A DNA stretch of 64,000 nucleotides from Alkalihalobacterium alkalinitrilicum (GCF_002019605.1 NZ_KV917368.1:1090997-1154996), one strand, 5' to 3'; positions 17,417 through 25,881 are shown, counted from the first letter of the stretch. The notes: a model not told the origin generated them from the sequence alone. Program-made: numbers and translations.

Positions 17417-19558
17417 GTGAAGATAGCGGTTGTTTATAATCGTGAAAGTCAGGCTGTTATTAATTTATTCGGAAAGCAAAATCGTGAAAAATATGGTTTA
17501 GAAACAATCAAGAATATAAAGGAAGCTTTACTAGCAGGAGGCCATCAAGTTAAAACGTTTGAAGGAGATAAAAACATTATCGCCAAGCTTGAAGAATTTA
17601 TGCCTTCAGTCGTTTCTGGTGAACGCCCTGGGCTAGTGTTTAACTTAAGCTATGGAATTCAAGGAAAAGGACGTTATATGCACATCCCTGGAATCCTAGA
17701 GATGCTAGGGATTCCTTATGTTGGTTCTGGTCCAGAAACACATGCTTTAGCACTCGACAAAGTCGTTACCAAAATGATTTTAATTCAAAGAGGACTTCCT
17801 ACTCCTAAATTCACTGTGATGGATAAGCCTGATTCTCCAATTATGGATGAATTAAAATATCCTTTAATTGTAAAGCCGAAAGATGAAGCGGTTTCGTTTG
17901 GCCTCAAAGTCGTTCATAACGAAGAGGAACTAAGAGCTGGTGTACAGGTCATCTATGAAACATTCCAAGCTCCCACACTCGTTGAAGAATATATAGAAGG
18001 CCGAGAAGTGAACGTTGGTTTGCTTGGAAACAATCCTGTTGAGGCACTTTTGCCTGTTGAACTTGTCTTTGGAGAAGGAGAGCAAATTTATACATACGAA
18101 GACAAAAAGAATAAAAGCGGAAGAACTGTTGAAAAGGTTTGTCCAGCTCCTCTTTCTGAAGAACAGACGAAAGAAATTCAACAGCTTGCAATCGATACTT
18201 TTAATGCGTTAGGTTGCTATGATAGTGCTCGTGTTGACTTTCGAATTGATAAAGATGGCAAACCGTATATTTTAGAAGTCAATTCAATGGCCAGCTTAGG
18301 AGCTGACGGGTCGTTTGTTTATGCTGCACAAACGATGGGCTTAAGTTTTGCCGACTTAATGAACAAATTAATTGATATTACGAATGAGCGGTATTTCGGC
18401 CCCTACTTTGTTGACGGTCATGTTGAAGAAGGTAAAGAACAACAAGAGCTCATTACATCGATTACTCAAAAACGAGATAAAATCGAAGCTGATTTAAAAA
18501 GTTGGACGAATATATCAAGTTGGACACAAGACCCTGTTGGTTTGAGTTCGATCCGAAGAAGGCTCGAAGAACGATTGAAGGAACTTAACTTAAAGGTAGT
18601 TGAAGAACATACAAACGGACGATCTGCCTGGACGTATGAAACTGATGCTGGCTTTGAAGACGGGACATTACTCGTACTTCCAATTGATATACCGGGAGAA
18701 CGTTCAGGATTTCCGATTCCGTATCGTACTGAACAGGAGTGGATTTATGGTGAAGGAGTGGCTTCGAGTCGCGGTGGCCTTGTCACACTATTGAGTGCTT
18801 TAAGTGCTCTAGAGGAGCAACAGATACTATCCGATAAGAAGGTTGGCGTTTTCTTTTATTCTGATGAAGGAAGAGGGATGCGCTACAGTAATGGTACCTT
18901 AAGAAAAGCCGCGCAAAAATCCAAACAGGTAATCGTTCTTCAACCAGGATTTACTGGAGGCAAAATTGCCGATCAACGAAGAGGAGCAAAACTATATAGC
19001 ATTATTGTAGAAGGCGATCCGATGAGAATTGGTAAACAATTGAGTCAAACGGACGTTCTTAGTTACTTTATTCAAAAAGCAGAAAAGCTAAAGAAAATTA
19101 GTAGCCGTAATAAAAAATTAACAGTTGCCGTACAAGATGTACATTCTGAGCGGTATAGTGTTTTACTACCACACCGTGTACATGCGACAATTGTTGTTAC
19201 GTATTTAGATGAAAAATTTGCAGTGGACGTCGAAAAACAAATTAGAGAAGCTTTTACATCTAACTCAAGTGGAACGCGTGCCTATGTAGAAACGTTAGTA
19301 GAAAGACCGCCACTATTACGAAAAAATAGTAATCCGATCATACCGCACCTGAGGGAATTAAGTGAAAAGTGGAATTTACCCTTTGGGACTGAAGCCAGCC
19401 TTTTATCTTCTGCGGCAGGTGAAATTCCGATGAATATTCCTGTCGTGTGTGGATTTGCACCAAGCAGTAAAAATTTATATACACCAAACGAAGCTATCCA
19501 TCGAGGAGAATTGATCCAACGCTCTTTATTATTAGGTTTGTATTTATTGGAACAATAA
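17417..19558 (+). CDS. ATP-grasp ligase (D-Ala-D-Ala ligase-like) fused to a degenerate M20-peptidase-like domain
   Basis: A 713-residue two-domain protein starting at GTG 17417 after GAAGGGTGAGGG. Residues about 1-320 are an ATP-grasp ligase resembling D-Ala-D-Ala ligase: GIPYVGSGPETHALALDK, PLIVKPKDEAVSFG, and the Mg-binding end YILEVNSMASLG. Residues about 380-710 follow the M20 aminoacylase/peptidase pattern, but the usual metal ligands look lost: LPIDIPG in place of HxD, and GEGVASSRGG where the bridging Asp is expected. The DEG segment is kept. So the ligase half is probably active and the M20 half regulatory or altered. The gene lies between the GGT-like and formylglutamate-hydrolase genes. 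Confidence 0.8.
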   Translation: MKIAVVYNRESQAVINLFGKQNREKYGLETIKNIKEALLAGGHQVKTFEGDKNIIAKLEEFMPSVVSGERPGLVFNLSYGIQGKGRYMHIPGILEMLGIPYVGSGPETHALALDKVVTKMILIQRGLPTPKFTVMDKPDSPIMDELKYPLIVKPKDEAVSFGLKVVHNEEELRAGVQVIYETFQAPTLVEEYIEGREVNVGLLGNNPVEALLPVELVFGEGEQIYTYEDKKNKSGRTVEKVCPAPLSEEQTKEIQQLAIDTFNALGCYDSARVDFRIDKDGKPYILEVNSMASLGADGSFVYAAQTMGLSFADLMNKLIDITNERYFGPYFVDGHVEEGKEQQELITSITQKRDKIEADLKSWTNISSWTQDPVGLSSIRRRLEERLKELNLKVVEEHTNGRSAWTYETDAGFEDGTLLVLPIDIPGERSGFPIPYRTEQEWIYGEGVASSRGGLVTLLSALSALEEQQILSDKKVGVFFYSDEGRGMRYSNGTLRKAAQKSKQVIVLQPGFTGGKIADQRRGAKLYSIIVEGDPMRIGKQLSQTDVLSYFIQKAEKLKKISSRNKKLTVAVQDVHSERYSVLLPHRVHATIVVTYLDEKFAVDVEKQIREAFTSNSSGTRAYVETLVERPPLLRKNSNPIIPHLRELSEKWNLPFGTEASLLSSAAGEIPMNIPVVCGFAPSSKNLYTPNEAIHRGELIQRSLLLGLYLLEQ

Positions 19559-19559
19559 T

Positions 19560-20393
19560 ATGGTGGATGTAAATTCAAAACTTCCATTAGTTATTTCCGT
19601 TCCCCACGGGGGAGTGATGATCCCGACGCATTTAATAAAAAAATGCCTACTATCAAAAGCAGAAATTTTACTGGACTGTGATACATGGTCGCATGAACTT
19701 TATAAGTTTAAAGAGTTAGTAGAAGAATTTGTAGATACACCGATTGCTCGGATTGTCATTGATATGAACCGAGAAAAAAGTGATTTTCCACCCTATAATC
19801 CTGATGGGGTGGTCAAAACGCAATCTGTTGTGGAAAAGTCCGTTTGGAATAGTCCAGGTGGATTAACGACCAGTGAAATTCAGCAATTGTTTACGAATTA
19901 CTACACAATCTATCATCGTAAATTAGAGGCGGCTTCAAGCAACCCTAACGTTGTTTTAGGAATAGATTGTCACACGATGCTTGATGTAGGTCCAGTTCCT
20001 GGCCAGTCGAATTGGGAAAAACGACCGCTGTTTTGCTTAGGTAACAGAGGGTCAGATACAGGGCAACCTGTTGGTGAACCTATTACCGCTCCTACCGAAT
20101 TAATGATAAAGTTCAAACAATTACTCGAAAGTAAATTTAAAAATTATGCTAGTCCAAACGAAAATGTACCTTTAGTTACATTAAATCAACCGTTTGCAGG
20201 AGGGTACATTACAAAGTATCACGGAAATAAAGGTAACATCCCTTGGATTCAATTGGAGATTAACCGAAGATTATATTTACCAGGATCTGTAGATAAAATG
20301 CCGATATTACCGAGTAAAAAGGATGTAGCTAAAATGAGAAGTATTCGAAATGAATTATATGACGTTTTTAAAGAGTTACTTAAAGAATTATAG
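19560..20393 (+). CDS. N-formylglutamate amidohydrolase family protein
   Basis: A 277-residue metal-dependent amidohydrolase of the HutG/FGase family. Family motifs seen: ISVPHGG near the start, IDMNREKSD, the metal-binding DCHTM, NQPFAGGYI and QLEINRRLY. The family hydrolyses N-formyl or related N-acyl glutamates in histidine breakdown, but no hut genes are present here. Its ATG begins one base after the ATP-grasp gene's stop, so translation is coupled and the product likely acts on the same unknown glutamyl compound. Confidence 0.85.
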   Translation: MVDVNSKLPLVISVPHGGVMIPTHLIKKCLLSKAEILLDCDTWSHELYKFKELVEEFVDTPIARIVIDMNREKSDFPPYNPDGVVKTQSVVEKSVWNSPGGLTTSEIQQLFTNYYTIYHRKLEAASSNPNVVLGIDCHTMLDVGPVPGQSNWEKRPLFCLGNRGSDTGQPVGEPITAPTELMIKFKQLLESKFKNYASPNENVPLVTLNQPFAGGYITKYHGNKGNIPWIQLEINRRLYLPGSVDKMPILPSKKDVAKMRSIRNELYDVFKELLKEL

Positions 20394-20483
20394 TCATAAG
20401 CTAAGTGGAACGAAACCTAAGTCATAGTTCAATAGACTATCCTTTAGAATCACGGAACACTAACTTATTTAGGAGTGATAAAC

Positions 20484-22265
20484 ATGATGCGCAGTAATCG
20501 GAAATCAAGTGGAGGAGATCACAGTGTTCCGTGGACTGAAGAAAATCGTTGGAACAATCTATGTGAAATTGGAGAGCATCTTGAAGAATATAATGACTAC
20601 CAACTAGCGTCTTTTTTTAAAGGTTTGCAATCCTTCCTAAATGAATTCCCTTATCAAGTGAAATATTACGAGAAATCTCTTCACCTTTTAAAAAGAGTTA
20701 AAAATCGGTTTCAAAAATACAGTCGATTAAACTATGCTTCAATACAACTCAGCTTAAAAGAGTATAAATGGAAAGACCCTGAAATTAAGAAAAACAATAA
20801 CTTAAATCGGGATCAATATTATGAAATTCTTTTGGAATCTAGGAAACTTTTACGTTACCTTGAGAGTGAAGAAATACGTCATGACCAAGAATTTCATCCT
20901 GTTCCGAAAGAAGAAAAGAAAGAGTTACCTTTCATAACACCACAACATGTCCTAAAATCGGTAGGAGTTGTTTATCGTGCAACTCCTAATTTTGAACAAG
21001 AAATACAACCTGAAATTATTGCAGTGAAGATGAAATTGAAAACCTTGTATCAATATGATTCACGAATATGGGATATGATTCGCATTGAAAAGGAATTGTT
21101 TGATTATGGTGTGCAAAGTCCAGATGATTATATCTATTTTAATGTGGAACTAGTAAAGAACTTTTGGAATTGGATTCCGTTTATTACATTACAAGCTGAT
21201 CGAACACCTTACCATATAATGCTCAAGTGGATGGCAGGAATAATAAATTCTTCAAAACAAGTAGCCGAAAAATACTTGGTCGGTTCTACTCATTTATCGT
21301 TAGAACAAGAATACGGTTCAATATTGGAAGATGCTAAGATAGGTATAGCGACACCTGAAGGACTTTGGTTCTATTCTCAAGCGGAAGCTCAACTTGAGAG
21401 TGTGATGTACAATTCAGATGGTACTCATTTATTTCAAGTCGTAATTCAAGCAATTAAGGAAGAAGGTCTAGAAGAACTTTTGACGTATACGCCTCCACCT
21501 GCGGTTACACTTGAAGACATCGAGGAAGGTCCCTATCCAGTAGATAAAGAGGAAACATACGAACAATGGTGCCGCCGAAAAGAATTATATTTATCGTTGG
21601 TCCCTTCATTTCTTTCGGGGAATTCGAAAGACGACATTCATGTATCATTTTTAGCTGGTGAACGGAATGAATATTTCGCATTTTTATTTGAATTAATGAA
21701 ACAAGAGTTTGTCATTACGAGGCAGTTTTTCTTTGAAACATTAAAAGGCTATGAAACAAGTACAAATAATAAGAAGAAATTTTATATAGAAAGAACGAAA
21801 CAATGCTATTTACAATCATATGGTTTATTTGATCGAGTTGCTACTTTCATAAAAGAATACTTTGATCTAACACTTCCCAAAAAAGTGACATATCATGGAA
21901 TTTGGCATGAAAATGATGACCCTAAGTACGAAAATACAAGAAAGTCATTTAGAGAATCCATGAATTACAATCCATTTTTACAAACACTTTACAGCCTTTC
22001 GAGAGATATTTTTTATGAAAAAGAAAAAAGTCATCTTGCAGAGGAATACTCTGATCTAGCTAAAATCCGAAACTTAATAGCGCATTCTTTCATTTACATC
22101 AAGGTTGAGAATGACGGATCATCCGAACCTCATAATAAAATCGAAACCATCACTATTGAAGATCTTTTGAAAAAAACAGAAGCTCTCCTTACAAGAGTTA
22201 GAGATGTTTTAGTGTACTTAGTCTTGTTTTTATTAGCAGAAGAAAAAGTAAAAGCATTGGAATAG
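20484..22265 (+). CDS. LA2681-like HEPN domain protein
   Basis: A 593-residue soluble protein beginning at ATG 20484 after TAGGAGTGA. The N-terminal 450 residues are helical with no recognisable domain. The last 100 residues read NPFLQTLYSLSRDIFYEKEK, then IRNLIAHSF, which carries the HEPN RX4H motif (Arg529, His534), and end in a long hydrophobic helix. This pattern fits the LA2681-type HEPN group, whose members are predicted RNases often found in defence or stress islands. No partner nucleotidyltransferase is adjacent. It sits directly before a repeat array and tRNA operon, a typical site for acquired genes. Confidence 0.65.
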   Translation: MMRSNRKSSGGDHSVPWTEENRWNNLCEIGEHLEEYNDYQLASFFKGLQSFLNEFPYQVKYYEKSLHLLKRVKNRFQKYSRLNYASIQLSLKEYKWKDPEIKKNNNLNRDQYYEILLESRKLLRYLESEEIRHDQEFHPVPKEEKKELPFITPQHVLKSVGVVYRATPNFEQEIQPEIIAVKMKLKTLYQYDSRIWDMIRIEKELFDYGVQSPDDYIYFNVELVKNFWNWIPFITLQADRTPYHIMLKWMAGIINSSKQVAEKYLVGSTHLSLEQEYGSILEDAKIGIATPEGLWFYSQAEAQLESVMYNSDGTHLFQVVIQAIKEEGLEELLTYTPPPAVTLEDIEEGPYPVDKEETYEQWCRRKELYLSLVPSFLSGNSKDDIHVSFLAGERNEYFAFLFELMKQEFVITRQFFFETLKGYETSTNNKKKFYIERTKQCYLQSYGLFDRVATFIKEYFDLTLPKKVTYHGIWHENDDPKYENTRKSFRESMNYNPFLQTLYSLSRDIFYEKEKSHLAEEYSDLAKIRNLIAHSFIYIKVENDGSSEPHNKIETITIEDLLKKTEALLTRVRDVLVYLVLFLLAEEKVKALE

Positions 22266-22342
22266 ATCTTATTTTATAATAAGCACCTTTCTCTACCTTT
22301 TCTGAAGTAAATTTTTATTTTAAACACATATTTAAAACGGTC

Positions 22343-22421
22343 AAAAAGTGATTGATAAGAATGGTTGGATTAATATTCAAATTGTAGGGAAGAAAGAAAA
22401 AAACAAAATCAATCACTTTTT
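22343..22421. repeat. Long-armed inverted repeat
   Basis: A perfect 14-nt inverted repeat (AAAAAGTGATTGAT / ATCAATCACTTTTT) with a 51-nt AT-rich centre, between the HEPN gene and the tRNA-linked array. It could be a MITE-like remnant or a long hairpin. A shorter hairpin CTTATT-TTAT-AATAAG at 22268-22283 follows the HEPN stop and may help end that transcript. Confidence 0.55.
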
Positions 22422-22478
22422 CAACTTGTATTCCATAACTACTTATGATAATATATAAATCACGTCGCAAATAGACTT

Positions 22479-23150
22479 TGTCCACTAGGCATAACGAGCA
22501 AATCTACGATGAAAATACATCGAGTTGTCTCGACGCATACACTGCGAAGAATAAGCAAGTAGAGGAAGAGACAGTCTTGCTACGATGAGTAACATCATCC
22601 GTATGCTTTATAACCTCGCGGGGTGGAGCATGGAGCAAAGCTTCTTGATTTTACATCGACATGTCGTGACGCATCAAGCTACAAAGCGTTACGAGAAGAG
22701 GAAACGATGACCTCTTAGAAAAAACATCATCTGTAAGCTATATAACGTCGCGGGGTGGAGCAACGAGCAAAACTACGATGAAATAACATCGAGTTGTCTC
22801 GACGCATACACTGCGAAGAATAAGCAAGTAGAGGAAGAGACAGTCTTGCTACGATGAGTAACATCATCCGTAAGCGCTCATATTATCGCGGGGTGGAGCA
22901 TGGAGCAAAGCTTCTTGATTTTACATCGACATGTCGTGACGCATCAAGCTACAAAGCGTTACGAGAAGAGGAAACGATGACCTCTTAGAAAAAACATCAT
23001 CTGTAAGCTATATACCGTCGCGGGGTGGAGCATGGAGCAAAGCTTCTTGATTTTACATCGACATGTCGTGACGCATCAAGCTACAAAGCGTTACGAGAAG
23101 AGGAAACGATGACCTCTTAGAAAAAACATCATCTGTAAGCTATATAACGT
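22479..23150 (+). repeat. Tandem array of five 132-138 bp modules carrying the 5' end of tRNA-fMet
   Basis: The modules run in the order B (22479-22616), A (22617-22748), B (22749-22886), A (22887-23018), A (23019-23150) and then meet tRNA-fMet at 23151. From the second module on, each begins with CGCGGGGTGGAGCA, identical to tRNA-fMet nucleotides 1-14 (acceptor strand plus 5' D-stem). The first B module has a degraded start. A modules differ from each other by one base at most; A and B are distant relatives. Each ends with TATATAAC or a similar AT-rich stretch and encodes short hairpins (in A, AAGAGG/CCTCTT; in B, TCGAG/CTCGA). No protein coding is apparent. Confidence 0.9.
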
Positions 23151-23227
<77 letters not shown>

Positions 23228-23314
23228 AAATAATTACCGCACCTACGTCGAGCATCAGCTGAGATAGCGAGTATCAGTAATATTTGAAGAGTGCAACCAA
23301 ATTTGTTCATATAT

Positions 23315-23390
23315 GGTCCCGTGGTGTAGCGGTTAACATGCCTGCCTGTCACGCAGGAGATCGCGGGTTCGATTCCCGTCGGGACCGCCA
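23315..23390 (+). tRNA. tRNA-Asp (GTC)
   Basis: A complete cloverleaf with encoded CCA, GTC in the loop CCTGTCACG. The 87 nt before it are unusually long for this operon and contain a second GCAACCAAA, as at the 3' end of tRNA-fMet. Confidence 0.95.
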
Positions 23391-23430
23391 TTCTTATTCA
23401 GTAGTTTTACTACTGTTGTAATAGATTTGT

Positions 23431-23506
23431 GGCTCGGTAGCTCAGTCGGTAGAGCAATGGACTGAAAATCCATGTGTCGGCGGTTCGATTCCGTCCCGAG
23501 CCACCA
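23431..23506 (+). tRNA. tRNA-Phe (GAA)
   Basis: Acceptor GGCTCGG/CCGAGCC, anticodon GAA in CTGAAAATC, encoded CCA. Confidence 0.95.
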
Positions 23507-23514
23507 TTGATTCT

Positions 23515-23588
23515 AGGGGCATAGTTTAAAGGTAGAACTACGGTCTCCAAAACCGTCAGTGTGGGTTCAATTCCTACTGCCCCTGCCA
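23515..23588 (+). tRNA. tRNA-Trp (CCA)
   Basis: Acceptor AGGGGCA/TGCCCCT, anticodon CCA in CTCCAAAAC, encoded 3' CCA. Eight nt after tRNA-Phe. Confidence 0.95.
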
Positions 23589-23608
23589 TAAAGAAAGCCT
23601 TATATTAT

Positions 23609-23685
23609 GGCGGTTGTGGCGAAGTGGTTAACGCACCGGATTGTGGTTCCGGCATTCGTGGGTTCGATTCCCATCAGCCGCCCCA
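23609..23685 (+). tRNA. tRNA-His (GTG)
   Basis: Acceptor GGCGGTT with pairing partner near the 3' end, anticodon GTG in TTGTGGTT, T-loop GGTTCGATTCC, encoded CCA. Confidence 0.95.
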
Positions 23686-23707
23686 TTTTGTAAGATTAAA
23701 AAGTTTT

Positions 23708-23782
23708 TGGGCTATAGCCAAGCGGTAAGGCAACGGACTTTGACTCCGTCATGCGTAGGTTCGAATCCTGCTAGCCCAGCCA
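23708..23782 (+). tRNA. tRNA-Gln (TTG)
   Basis: Acceptor TGGGCTA/TAGCCCA, anticodon TTG in CTTTGACT, encoded CCA. Confidence 0.95.
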
Positions 23783-23786
23783 TTTT

Positions 23787-23861
23787 GCGGAAGTAGTTCA
23801 GTGGTAGAACATCACCTTGCCAAGGTGAGGGTCGCGGGTTCGAGTCCCGTCTTCCGCTCCA
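23787..23861 (+). tRNA. tRNA-Gly (GCC)
   Basis: Acceptor GCGGAAG/CTTCCGC, anticodon GCC in TTGCCAAG, encoded CCA. Four nt after tRNA-Gln. Confidence 0.95.
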
Positions 23862-23878
23862 AGTAAATAGTCTGCTAT

Positions 23879-23967
23879 GCCGGGGTGGTGGAATTGGCAG
23901 ACACACAGGACTTAAAATCCTGCGGTAGGTGACTACCGTGCCGGTTCAAGTCCGGCCCTCGGCACCA
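23879..23967 (+). tRNA. tRNA-Leu (TAA)
   Basis: A class II tRNA with a long variable arm (GGTAGGTGACTACC), acceptor GCCGGGG, anticodon TAA in CTTAAAAT, encoded CCA. Confidence 0.95.
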
Positions 23968-23970
23968 TTT

Positions 23971-24047
23971 GCGCCCTTAGCTCAGCTGGATAGAGTGTTT
24001 GACTACGAATCAAAAGGTCGGGAGTTCGAATCTCTCAGGGCGCGCCA
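23971..24047 (+). tRNA. tRNA-Arg (ACG)
   Basis: Acceptor GCGCCCT/AGGGCGC, anticodon ACG (read as ICG) in CTACGAAT, encoded CCA. Last gene of the operon. The order resembles the second half of B. subtilis trnD, with some members missing and no rRNA genes upstream. Confidence 0.95.
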
Positions 24048-24098
24048 TTATTTTTTTATGAAGAGAGACATGAATAAATTAACTATACATAACGTGTT

Positions 24099-24130
24099 AA
24101 GCCATTCAGAAAAATCTGAATGGCTTTTAT
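24099..24130 (+). terminator. Terminator of the tRNA operon
   Basis: A 12-bp perfect stem AAGCCATTCAGA / TCTGAATGGCTT with an AAAA loop, followed by a short TTAT stretch. Confidence 0.85.
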
Positions 24131-24165
24131 GATTTTAAAAAAAAATTGTATTTTAATTAACTTGA

Positions 24166-24208
24166 AGTGAATATTATCACATATTTATTTTTTAATTTCT
24201 CTTACAAT
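24166..24208 (+). promoter_or_regulatory. Fnr-type box and promoter of the Fnr-like gene (probable autoregulation)
   Basis: AGTGA-ATATTA-TCACA (24166-24181) matches the Bacillus Fnr site TGTGA-N6-TCACA at 9 of 10 half-site positions. TACAAT (24203-24208) is a good -10, placing the start near 24215. The box centre then falls at about -41.5, the class II activator position. Confidence 0.6.
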
Positions 24209-24294
24209 TAAAATAGAAAATTACTAGTCCGTTAATATGGTTATAAAATTTCAAGGAATCTATTTAAAATTAGAATTAAAGTGAGGTGATCATC

Positions 24295-25002
24295 ATGGAT
24301 AATTTATGTGAGCGAACCCCTTTCCCAGGACATCATCCCTTACATCAACTTAAAGGTCTAATTTGTCACACAATGCACATAAAGAAAGGAGATCATCTTT
24401 TTCAAGAAGGGGTACAGGCTAAAGAAATTTATTTAATTAAGTCAGGAAAGGTTCAAATTAGTAAAATAGTATCTGGTGGCAAAGAACTGATATTACGAAT
24501 ATGTGCTAAGGAAGAAATTATTGGTGAGCTAACCCTCCTTGCAGAAGATCCGAAGTACTTATTAAATGCAAAAGTCATTGAGGATACTGAAGTAGGCGTA
24601 ATTAATAGAGAGATATTAGAAGAAGCCTTTCTTCGGGATAGTCGTTTAGCTTTTGAATATATGAAATGGATGGGTGACCATTTTCGCAGAACGCAAACAA
24701 GGTTTCACGATTTAATTTTATCAGGAAAAAAAGGTGCCGTAATTACAACATTAATTCGCTTATCCAATAGTTTTGGCCGCACTCTTAAAAACGGGATACT
24801 AATTGAACTATATTTAACCAATCAAACATTAGGGAAGTTTTGCGGTACCACAAGAGAACAAGTCAATCGTATTCTAAGTGAATTACGAAAAGACAATATT
24901 ATCAGTATTGAAATGGGATATATTACGATTCACGATATGAAATATTTAAGAGATGAAGTAGGCTGTGACAATTGTGCAATGGATTTATGTACGATTGGCT
25001 AA
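24295..25002 (+). CDS. fnr: Fnr-like Crp/Fnr family regulator with C-terminal iron-sulfur cysteines
   Basis: A 235-residue Crp/Fnr regulator. The N-terminal half is a cyclic-nucleotide-type beta barrel (KKGDHLFQEGVQAKEIYLIKSG...), followed by a dimer helix and a winged helix (LGKFCGTTREQVNRILSELR). The extreme C-terminus is GCDNCAMDLC, a CX2CX4C cluster at residues 224-232, the same spacing as the [4Fe-4S] ligands of B. subtilis Fnr, so it is probably an oxygen sensor for anaerobic gene control. ATG 24295 follows GTGAGGTGA. A matching site upstream suggests autoregulation. ArcR-type regulators lack this cluster. Confidence 0.82.
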   Translation: MDNLCERTPFPGHHPLHQLKGLICHTMHIKKGDHLFQEGVQAKEIYLIKSGKVQISKIVSGGKELILRICAKEEIIGELTLLAEDPKYLLNAKVIEDTEVGVINREILEEAFLRDSRLAFEYMKWMGDHFRRTQTRFHDLILSGKKGAVITTLIRLSNSFGRTLKNGILIELYLTNQTLGKFCGTTREQVNRILSELRKDNIISIEMGYITIHDMKYLRDEVGCDNCAMDLCTIG

Positions 25003-25030
25003 ATGAATTATATGAATTAGGAGTGAGTTT

Positions 25031-25423
25031 ATGAAAAGAATGGAGTTACCTCTTGTTTATTCATGCTCTGGATGTTCTTCAGCAGCACAAACGGCAAACA
25101 TGGTTGCGATAAAAATGGACCGTGAAAACTTCGCCGAAATGTCCTGCATTGCTGGTGTTGGTGGCGATGTAAAACCACTAGTACGAACAGCAAAATCTGG
25201 TCGAAACACCATTGCTATTGACGGTTGTCCCTTATCCTGTTGCAAAAGTTGCCTAGCTAGACATGATGTTGAACCTGCGCATCATTTCGTCCTTTCTAAC
25301 TTAGACATACCAAAAATTAATGGAGAAGACCCTAACCACGTAATGAATGCGTACAATCAGATTTTAGAACTTACTAACACACCATCATTATATATAAGAC
25401 AAGATAAGAAGAGTACACTATGA
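25031..25423 (+). CDS. DGC-domain putative zinc-binding protein
   Basis: A 130-residue cysteine-rich protein with the DGC family pattern: YSCSGCSSAAQTAN at the start, AIDGCPLSCCKSCL in the middle and GVEP/HHF-like spacing after it (DVEPAHHFVLSNLDI). Eight cysteines suggest bound metal, zinc or iron. Function is not established. It lies 28 nt after the Fnr-like gene and shares its terminator-bounded unit, so oxygen-linked regulation is plausible. Confidence 0.8.
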   Translation: MKRMELPLVYSCSGCSSAAQTANMVAIKMDRENFAEMSCIAGVGGDVKPLVRTAKSGRNTIAIDGCPLSCCKSCLARHDVEPAHHFVLSNLDIPKINGEDPNHVMNAYNQILELTNTPSLYIRQDKKSTL

Positions 25424-25448
25424 GAAGAACTTGTGTACTCTTCTTTTT
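25406..25448 (+). terminator. Terminator of the fnr-DGC unit
   Basis: A 13-bp stem AAGAAGAGTACAC / GTGTACTCTTCTT and a T run. The 5' arm overlaps the end of the DGC gene. Confidence 0.85.
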
Positions 25449-25552
25449 CATTCAGTTAATGAGCAATTATTTAAATAAATACTTGTTATGGTGCAGTGCT
25501 AATATCAACATTTCTTCTAGACTACTTTCCTACAAATTAGAAGAGTTGCAGT

Positions 25553-25575
25553 AAAATTCTTAAACGAAGTAAAAA
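25553..25575 (+). promoter_or_regulatory. Shared upstream box 1 (candidate activator site)
   Basis: AAAATTCTTAAACGAAG followed by an A-rich tract, 73 bp upstream of the sigma-54 -24 GG. It is nearly identical to the box at 30647 and similar to that at 38505. It contains a TTC-N6-GAA dyad and is a candidate binding site for the AcoR-like activator. Confidence 0.55.
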
Positions 25576-25624
25576 AATATATTAATTAATTTGTAAAACC
25601 TTATGATATCAGCAGAAGATGTAT

Positions 25625-25640
25625 TGGCATGAATTTTGCA
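25625..25640 (+). promoter_or_regulatory. Sigma-54 promoter 1 (alcohol dehydrogenase/E1 block)
   Basis: TGGCATGAATTTTGCA: the -24 GG and -12 GC are 12 nt apart and both elements match the TGGCAY-N5-TTGCW consensus. It lies 242 nt before the alcohol dehydrogenase start. Confidence 0.8.
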
Positions 25641-25695
25641 AATAAAAGTGAAAGTAGATTAGTTAAACTATTTTTCCATGCAAACTATTTAATAA

Positions 25696-25709
25696 TGTAA
25701 GCGTTTTCT
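25696..25709 (+). promoter_or_regulatory. cre-like site after sigma-54 promoter 1
   Basis: TGTAAGCGTTTTCT, 13 of 14 positions of the cre consensus, in the transcribed leader. Consistent with CcpA roadblock repression. Confidence 0.6.
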
Positions 25710-25881
25710 AGCAAACACGACACTAGAGGAGGGTCCAATGCGATAGCAGATTATGAGCAACACGATAGTATTGGTTTCTCTTACAATTTTGTGAATGTAT
25801 GTTGATTCATTGGTTTGATACAACTAAATCATGAAACGAGCACAATAAAAGCTTGTTTTAAAAAAGGAGTGATATTAACGT

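Noticed and set aside
22479-23150. CRISPR array
   Set aside because: The whole 132-138 bp unit repeats, with no unique spacers, and the conserved part is the tRNA 5' end; no cas genes are present.
23929-24132. Plus-strand frame reading VQVRPSAPFAPLAQLDRVFDYESKG
   Set aside because: Runs through tRNA-Leu and tRNA-Arg and ends in the terminator; a classic tRNA artefact.
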